Shown: positions 57,901 through 64,000 of the stretch, in pieces
How positions within the stretch are numbered: position 1 is the stretch's first letter
Layout of the letters: each line of letters opens with the position of its first letter
Assembly (NCBI GenBank): GCA_964019695.1
Contig: OZ026530.1
Coordinates: forward strand, 29,680,690-29,744,689
From: Loripinus fragilis
Lineage: Eukaryota; Mollusca; Bivalvia; Lucinida; Lucinidae
DNA length: 64,000 nt
Direction: 5' to 3'
The notes under the pieces: model-generated
The model's input: the letters and a program-made list of their open reading frames with translations, nothing else
Database searches by the model: none
What the model was told of the DNA's origin: nothing
Program-made: the position numbers and the translations under genes

Positions 57901-58084
57901 TGGACGATATCTTATTATTTAGTGCATATAATTTTTATGACTGTGGTGCGCATAACCTATGACTTGCAAGTGCGCATGCTCAATTATATGTTTAGATACG
58001 CGCGCTTTCTTACATTAGTAATGGAGTATAGTTAGTTAATAAAGCTCCCAGTTTCCCCCTTATTTGCCTTGGTGTTTTGTTTAA
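57901..58084 (+). repeat. B2 repeat (right end)
   Basis: 184 bp, identical by eye to B1, ending TTTGTTTAA and followed by AAAT units. It contains the AATAAA at 58038-58043. Confidence 0.9.
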
Positions 58085-58439
58085 ATAAATAAATAAATAA
58101 ATACAACAACCAACTAGAACGGGAAATGTCATTCCTTCAAATTTAAACAACTGACAAAACTACAAGCAAAAATTCTTAAACAGGTGTGCCATGAAGGAAC
58201 ATTATTTACAGTAACATTCTGAAACAGATACCCCATGGGAAATCTGGCCAGACATTGCGAAACCTTGGTTGAGGACATGACACCAATAAAGCGGACATTA
58301 CCCAGTCCGAGTCCGGGTCCATCCCATCAGTCCATCCCTGCAATTCTAGTATGCCGTCTGTAACACAGTTGGCATGTCATAAATATTAGATGCATGCAGT
58401 TTTCTGAATAAATCCTGTTTTGAAGACAGAGAGTTCCCA

Positions 58440-58815
58440 TATCAATTGAATAAGCCAACTGTGCAGGAACAACACTGCAGTTCATTTAGCTTATGAGTGC
58501 ATGACTATGCAGTACTCAAAACTGCAACTAGGCTGAAAATCAAAACAGTGGTTGCAGGCTCAGCATGACTAGGGGTGAAGTGATTAAGCCAAGGAAATCA
58601 AGTTTGATTGGCAGTGTCTATAATTTAATGAGGCTTAATGGTATTAACTCCTAGCATGTTTACATCTGGTATCCCCAGACACAGAAAGGTCATCTTCTGA
58701 CCTAAAAGGACCTCAGAAATGACTCCAAAATACCACTCCAAAAAACCACTCCAAAAAACCACACCACTCCATTACTCCACTCCATTGCTCCACTCCACTC
58801 CAGGTTTTAGCATAT
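58440..58815 (-). repeat. Dispersed repeat R2, minus copy
   Basis: This is the reverse complement of 30010-30420 in order: AATAAGCCAACTG, GCATGTTTACATCTGG, CCACTCCAAAAAACCACTCC, CCAGGTTTTAGCATATGCCA. The extended CCACTCC run is of tandem origin. Confidence 0.7.
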
Positions 58816-59232
58816 GCCATATTACTTTGCCTTGCACAACACAGAGCTCTCAAACTCTTAGTGCTTATCTTAACATTTATTTATTCACAATTATTACGAG
58901 GTTTGACATAACACACCTCTTACTAGCTTTAATGATGCTCTGCTTTCATCATCACAATGGACCAGAATGTGGAAAAAACATACAAAAAGCTAAATCAGAC
59001 CAGTATCTTTCCCAAGTTATTTCACCTACAACTCTCTGCTAGTTATGCCCATCTATCCGTTTTTACTAGCACCGGCTTCTCCATTCTGAAAGCATTATCT
59101 GTTAGATCTTAGATTTTCAAAAGGTTTTGTACAGCCAGCTATTCCAGAGAAAACACATTAATCTCACTTTTAATGATCATAGGTAGTTAAAAGCTACAGG
59201 ACCCAAATGAAGTGGGGAGACATTCTGTTTTA

Positions 59233-59328
59233 TCTTCTTCTTCTTCTTCTTCTTCTTCTTCTTCTTCTTCTTCTTCTTCTTCTTCTTCTTCTTCTTCTTC
59301 ATTATTATTATTATTATTATTATTATTC
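59233..59328. repeat. TTC then ATT microsatellites
   Basis: About 22 TTC units run straight into about nine ATT units. The polyserine-like frame across it is meaningless. Confidence 0.95.
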
Positions 59329-59403
59329 ATTTTTCTTTTTCTTTCACCCAATTTTGTCTGTATAAGTTCATATTTACCACTGGACAGATTGTTCTAAAAT
59401 TTT

Positions 59404-59600
59404 GGATTTGATTGATTTGTTTCTTTACATCCCAGTCAACAATTTTTCAGTTTTGCCAGGACTGGTTTTTCTGGGTCGAACATGTACCAAGCAAAGATTA
59501 ATGCATCTTGCATGAGGACACAACGTAGTGACGCCGACGAGGCTCGAACAGACAACAGCTCTGCATGCACTCTACCGCTTAGCCAATGCACTCCTCTCTC
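59404..59600 (-). mobile_element. tRNA-derived SINE, family S1
   Basis: It keeps GATTTGATT...TTCTTTACATCCC, TCTGGGTCGAAC, GGACACAACGTAGTGACGCC and GAGGCTCGAAC, in the same order as 1039-1246. The B box complement is intact; the A box region is decayed. Confidence 0.7.
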
Positions 59601-60104
59601 TCATATTTGTGATTGTGAAGTTGTGCAAGGGGGCTCTAATTCTATAACTGGCCCGCGCACTTGCCTGAAACGGTCCAATTTTGTCTGAACTACTTCTACT
59701 GTTTAATGTGATAGATACTGGCATATAATTTGAAATTTAAAATATCACACTCAATGATTATAACCCGGAGTCATGCTAGGGGCCCAAACCACTTCTTAAA
59801 AGTCCTAATATCCCAGAAACCATTCGAATACCACATATTTACGTTTCCGATGAGAATATGCATTCAATAACACTAGTTGGGTATACCCCGGAACCGTATC
59901 TGGGCGTGCCCTACACATTCACTTCATAATAAAAGGCTTATTTGTTCAGGTCCCTATCCATAAACCATATATAATCTTGCTTATGATATTGTTATGACGC
60001 ATTCCATAACCTTGATCCGGGTGGCCTCAGGGAGTGCCTTAAAAACTGCCCCGTGGGCATGCCTAAAACCACACAAATGCTATTCAGACTAATTCTCACT
60101 CAGA

Positions 60105-60235
60105 TCACTGCTCGCCTTATAAACCAGGGGTCACAGGTTCGATTATCAGCTTAACCAGTCTGTCGGATGAGACTTTAAGCTGTGACCCGTCTCCATATGG
60201 CCTAGGCGGTTGGTGGGACGTTAAACACAAACACA
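60105..60235 (+). mobile_element. tRNA-derived SINE, family S2
   Basis: It has CACAGGTTCGATTATC as a B-box region and ends TTGGTGGGACGTTAAACACA. It matches the minus copies at 32200 and 48455. Confidence 0.65.
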
Positions 60236-60415
60236 ACAACTCACTCAGAATTCTCAATGGATTGATCTGATTTTTATGTAATAAAGAGTGATATATTTTA
60301 CAATAAAATTTACAATTTGAAATCCCTGACTCAAGGGCTGATCTGGAGACATGCCCTGTTAGTCCTAATATCACATAAACAATTCAGATCCCCACCCCTA
60401 TCAGAGTATTGGGAG

Positions 60416-60787
60416 CCCAGGGGGGGGGGGTACTCTAATGTTCCTCCATACGTAGGCTTGGGCCCAGCATCTATCGCTCACCTCCAAAAAATATCAGGAA
60501 TTTCAAGCACCCCAAAAAAAATATTTGAAGTTTTAGCAACCCCAAAAAATATCCCCAATTCTGTACCTTGCCCTTAAGAAAAGTCCTAAAATGCATAGAA
60601 ATGACCCCTAAATATAGGCTAATTCTGTGGTGACCCCCAAAAAATATCCACAAAATCTTAATACAAAAAAAATATTTTTGAAAACCCCCCAAAAATATTG
60701 AAATTCAAAACTTTTAACCCAAAAAATAGCTCGAGCCTACGTATGTATAAAAAATTCAGAGTACCCCCCCCCCCCACCCCCCCTGGG
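60416..60787 (+). mobile_element. hAT-like MITE, family M4, with 8-bp target duplication
   Basis: The element starts CCCAGGGGGG and ends CCCCCCTGGG, flanked by exact ATTGGGAG copies at 60408-60415 and 60788-60795. An 8-bp duplication is typical of hAT transposons. Inner inverted words GTACTCT/AGAGTAC and ATACGTAGGCTT/GAGCCTACGTAT follow. It is non-coding and related to 45388-45745. Confidence 0.8.
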
Positions 60788-60825
60788 ATTGGGAGTCGGT
60801 TTTTGAAAGATTACGTTTAATTACA

Positions 60826-60827
<2 letters not shown>

Positions 60828-60863
<36 letters not shown>
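60828..60863. repeat. ATT microsatellite
   Basis: About twelve TTA/ATT units just outside the hAT-like MITE. Confidence 0.9.
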
Positions 60864-60950
60864 GTGTCATTGATATTCGCTGCATTCTGAAGTTACTAGC
60901 TAAATGTTCAATGTTTACTATTTTGGACCCGGATATATATTTTTTATACA

Positions 60951-63900
60951 TAGACGGATGGCTGAGAATGGGTTTGCTCCCCCCCCCTAGGGAATTCTGC
61001 AGACATATCCTATCTTGTAGAGAATTGAAAGCCGAGTCTTTTAAGAGATGTTTGCACTCTGTGCTCCGGGGCGTTAGTCTGTAAGAGCCTGTAACATACG
61101 TTACTTAATCAAACTAAGAAAAAGTAAATTGAAAGTTTGGGATACAAATTGAAGACATTAAAATATTTATTTTTAAAAATCATTCATATAGTCTGCATAC
61201 TGGATATCTTAACTACATATGACAGCCATTTGAACAAAATTGCGGCTTCCTAAGATGTCATATGCGTTACATAAATCAGATAACCCATTAAAATTTGCAA
61301 GTGTGGCTAGCAACATTTACATTCACAATCTCTCTGTGTGTTTTGCAAAATGTTTTAAACCATGTCTGACTAGCTTATGCAATTGGCTAACAGAAAAATT
61401 AAAGTTTGTTTTCCTAGCTTGAATATTTTTTCTGGAATAAGCAATTAAACAACCCTACCCCTATCCAGTTTTAAGGTGAAATGTTTGGTATTTAAACTAA
61501 AGTAAAAATAGTTAAAAAATATTTGCAGTAGATGAATGTGTTTCATTGTTTGGGATTTATTTGCTTATATGAAAAGACTCATAAATCTGCAAGTTTGTTG
61601 CAAAATTTTTAATATCAGAGGCTGTAACATATGTTACCTGATGTAATAAATGGGCAAGCTCATTGTCTTTACGTAAGATATGCCTAAAACTGTTTTAATC
61701 TCCTCGTGGGAATTTTGCAGACATATTCCTTCTTATAGTACAACTCAAGCTGCATCGAATAAGGGATGTTTGCACTCTCTATGTTGGGGTGTTAGTCTGA
61801 AACAGCCTGTTACATGCGTTACTATATCAAATAAAGGAAATGTAGTTTGAAAGTTTGAGCTAAAATTGTGAAAAAACTTTCAGCTGTTGGATATCTTACA
61901 TTGTTTAGATATTTTAAACTGGCTCCTATGATAAAGACTTATAGATCTGCTAGTTGTCATCAAGTTTTAAAGATCAGAGAGCGTTACATATGTTAGCGTG
62001 ATAAGTAAAATCATCAAACAGTATTTTGACATCAAGCTGAGTAAGGGCCTGCTCCATCCTAATCCGCTTTTGAATTCTGCAGACAAATTACATCTTATGT
62101 GGCCATTCAAGGTTCATTTAATAAGAAATGTTTGCACTCTGTAATTCCGGGCGTTAGCCTGTAACAGCTTGTTACATATGTTACTATATCAATTTGAGAA
62201 TAAGAAATTTGAATGTTTGAGCTACTAAAAGTTATCCCATTCTACCTATAGTCCATTACTTACTTTTATTAAAATTATCTAATAAATTGGCATTCTTATA
62301 GTCTTTATACTGGATGTCTTTACTACATATGGAAGCTGTTTAACATATATACGGCTAACTGTGGTGTTATGTGCGTTACATGAACCTAATTATAATTTAA
62401 AGCTATAATTTTGGCTATCGTCATTTAGTTAAACATCTTCTATGACTTGATTTCAAACTGTTTTATTAGATTTTACAAACATATACTCAATTGATGAATA
62501 TGAAAAACCTAGTTTGCCTTTCTATCTTAAATATATTGTCTTATAGGAGCTTATACACAGCCCTACTCCCAGTTTTACAGAGAAGCAAATTTTGTTATTA
62601 CCGTTTAAGTAAAACACATGAAAGCGATATCAGCATGTGGATATTTTTCATTTTCTTAGTCTGTCTAGCTCATATATCTACAAGATGTCATTAAGTTTAA
62701 GATCAGGATACTTAATGTGTACTTATAAGTCTTTGGTTCCAAAACACTAGAAATTATATTCATTTGTGATTATCAAGCCCATGGACTGTTTTTACAGATG
62801 TTATCAATGACCTTTTGGACACATTTCCTAATACTGTGCATATAATGCTTAATATAGAGCTACAAATAGAAAAGATAGTTTTACATTTTTACAAGAAAAT
62901 ACAATAAATGAAATGGTCCAAACTATTTCTCATCGATTTAACACTCATGTTAAACGTTTGTCCTTGTCTGCTTCTGTGGTAATCATTATTATCACACGCC
63001 TCCTTGCAACTAGTAGAATCATCAAACAATATTTCAATCATTTACTGTTATTCAATTTTACCACCAGTCCACTCAAAATTGATGAGCCATTATCAACTTT
63101 CCAATTTTGCCATTTATGGCTTGGAACATTTGGAAACTGATATGAATTCCTATTAGTTGGCTCTTTGAGTTTGTGTTTCAAGTGATACTCTGCAAGTAGG
63201 AGAAAGACTAAAGCTTTAAAAGGAGGAAAACTATGCCATTAAGAGCAATGAGTACCTGGACTGATGTACCTTGATATTTCTGTGATAAAGAATCATATCT
63301 TAGCTGGTTAACTTTTATAAATGTAGCCTTTCCATACATGCAACCCACATATTTTCATCTAATAATGTCTCTGCACTTATTATATTTCCCCACGCATTCA
63401 AAAACTCATTTGAAGTCTTAGTACTTCTGGAGTGCTGAAACCAAGGTAACTCTTTCCCTTCAGATAAACGAACTAGATGTATCACAGTAGGTAAAGCAAT
63501 GAAATGCAGGATGAACAGAGCGCAAATAGACCCTTTCAATTCAATGTTTCACTAAGTTTCTAAGATAAGAGCGCTTATTAAAGGATGTAACATATATAAC
63601 TCGTCATAATAAATGATCAAGGGCATTGTCGTGACATCCTTTTTGATTACACAGTCAGAGGCAAGTGTTTTCAATTCAGTGTTTTCAATGGATGATGAAA
63701 TGAGGCACCTTATTAACTTGTTTACTCTGTATAAATCTTCCATAGAGCATAATATAGAACTACTGGTTATCCCATTCTACCTATAGTCCACTTTCCTTCT
63801 TTTGAATGCAACAGCTAATGATATGGCTGCAAAACTGAGAATTCATAGGTTTTACATTATTTTAAGACATGCTTCAATGTACTGACATCAAAAAACAACC

Positions 63901-64000
63901 TACTGCAAACATAATTCATGGCAATGTCCAACTTCATATTCTTTCTCTTATACCAGATAACTTTCAAGGTGTAACAGAATGTTTCAGACGGTCTGCCAAA
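60951..64000. mobile_element. Foldback-like element, copy 2, runs off the window
   Basis: It starts TAGACGGATGGCTGAG and CCCTAGGGAATTCTGCAGAC, and is the inverted, diverged copy of about 26270-29297. TTTGCACTCT blocks at about 61050, 61765 and 62135 are each followed by a GTTACATATGTTAC-like palindrome. It reaches the window end without its second arm. Confidence 0.7.
63315..63743 (-). pseudogene. Internal open frame of the foldback element, copy 2, with two stops
   Basis: On the minus strand one frame runs from ATG at 63743 (MEDLYRVNKLIRCLISSS) through YYDELYMLHPL to ILET, meets TAG TGA, then continues in the same frame (ELKGSICALFILHF, AWGNIISAETLLDENMW) to a stop at 63315. About 140 codons would be continuous without the two adjacent stops. 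No domain is recognised. The frame also exists, more broken, in copy 1 at 26530-26960, which argues for former coding. Confidence 0.45.

Larger units (their letters stand above)
53788..58084 (+). mobile_element. Complete Ngaro-type tyrosine-recombinase retrotransposon
   Basis: The order is A1 (53788-53943), three overlapping ORFs (53956-57442), B1 (57481-57664), A2 (57665-57820), an 80-bp spacer and B2 (57901-58084). This split direct repeat arrangement is that of Ngaro elements. PAT elements share such repeats but carry a methyltransferase, which is absent here. A1/A2 and B1/B2 look identical by eye and all catalytic motifs are present, so the copy is young and possibly active. ORF2 and ORF3 follow in successive -1 frames. 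Such elements replicate through a circular DNA intermediate integrated by the recombinase (family knowledge). Confidence 0.92.

Noticed and set aside
59212..59397. Open frame with a long serine run
   Set aside because: It is a translation of the TTC and ATT microsatellites at 59233-59328 with no other support.

Overview
The window looks like repeat-rich, intron-bearing animal DNA, most probably from a bivalve mollusc (inference). There is no operon structure or ribosome-binding site. The only recognisable host-type gene encodes a B-box plus NHL-type beta-propeller protein, a family greatly expanded in molluscs. The repeats are tRNA-derived SINEs, palindromic MITEs, GGAC-rich repeat tails and satellite arrays of a style I associate with bivalve genomes. 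I cannot name the species from sequence alone.

Layout. 1-14.3 kb is a mosaic of transposable elements. It is dominated by two near-identical 1,954-bp elements in opposite orientation (2517-4470 and 12136-14089), with a decayed coiled-coil coding remnant on the minus strand between them (11611-12135). 14.8-17.4 kb holds the B-box/NHL gene, which carries one reading-frame break, and a 68-bp minisatellite just after its stop. 19.4-22.8 kb is a broken L1/Tx1-type LINE on the minus strand. 24.3-29.3 kb is a 5-kb foldback-like element with long inverted arms, and a second copy in reverse starts at 60951 and runs off the window end. 30-50 kb holds SINEs, palindromic MITEs, two oppositely oriented arrays of one ~180-bp satellite, a 1.9-kb element full of CGTACGAT-like motifs, and higher-order repeat arrays. 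53.8-58.1 kb holds the best-preserved element: a complete tyrosine-recombinase retrotransposon of Ngaro type.

The Ngaro-type element is the most interesting object. It has the split direct repeat order A1-ORFs-B1-A2-B2 with repeats that look identical by eye. ORF1 joins a SAM domain to a CCCH zinc finger, ORF2 is reverse transcriptase plus RNase H, and ORF3 is a tyrosine recombinase. A textbook -1 slippery heptamer (A AAA AAC) sits in the ORF1 frame inside the ORF1/ORF2 overlap and leads exactly into ORF2. ORF3 lies in the -1 frame relative to ORF2 and overlaps its end. The element therefore looks able to make its proteins by successive frameshifts, and it may be young or still active.

Most other open frames in the window are short, lie in repeats and show no protein-like features, so I have not called them as genes.
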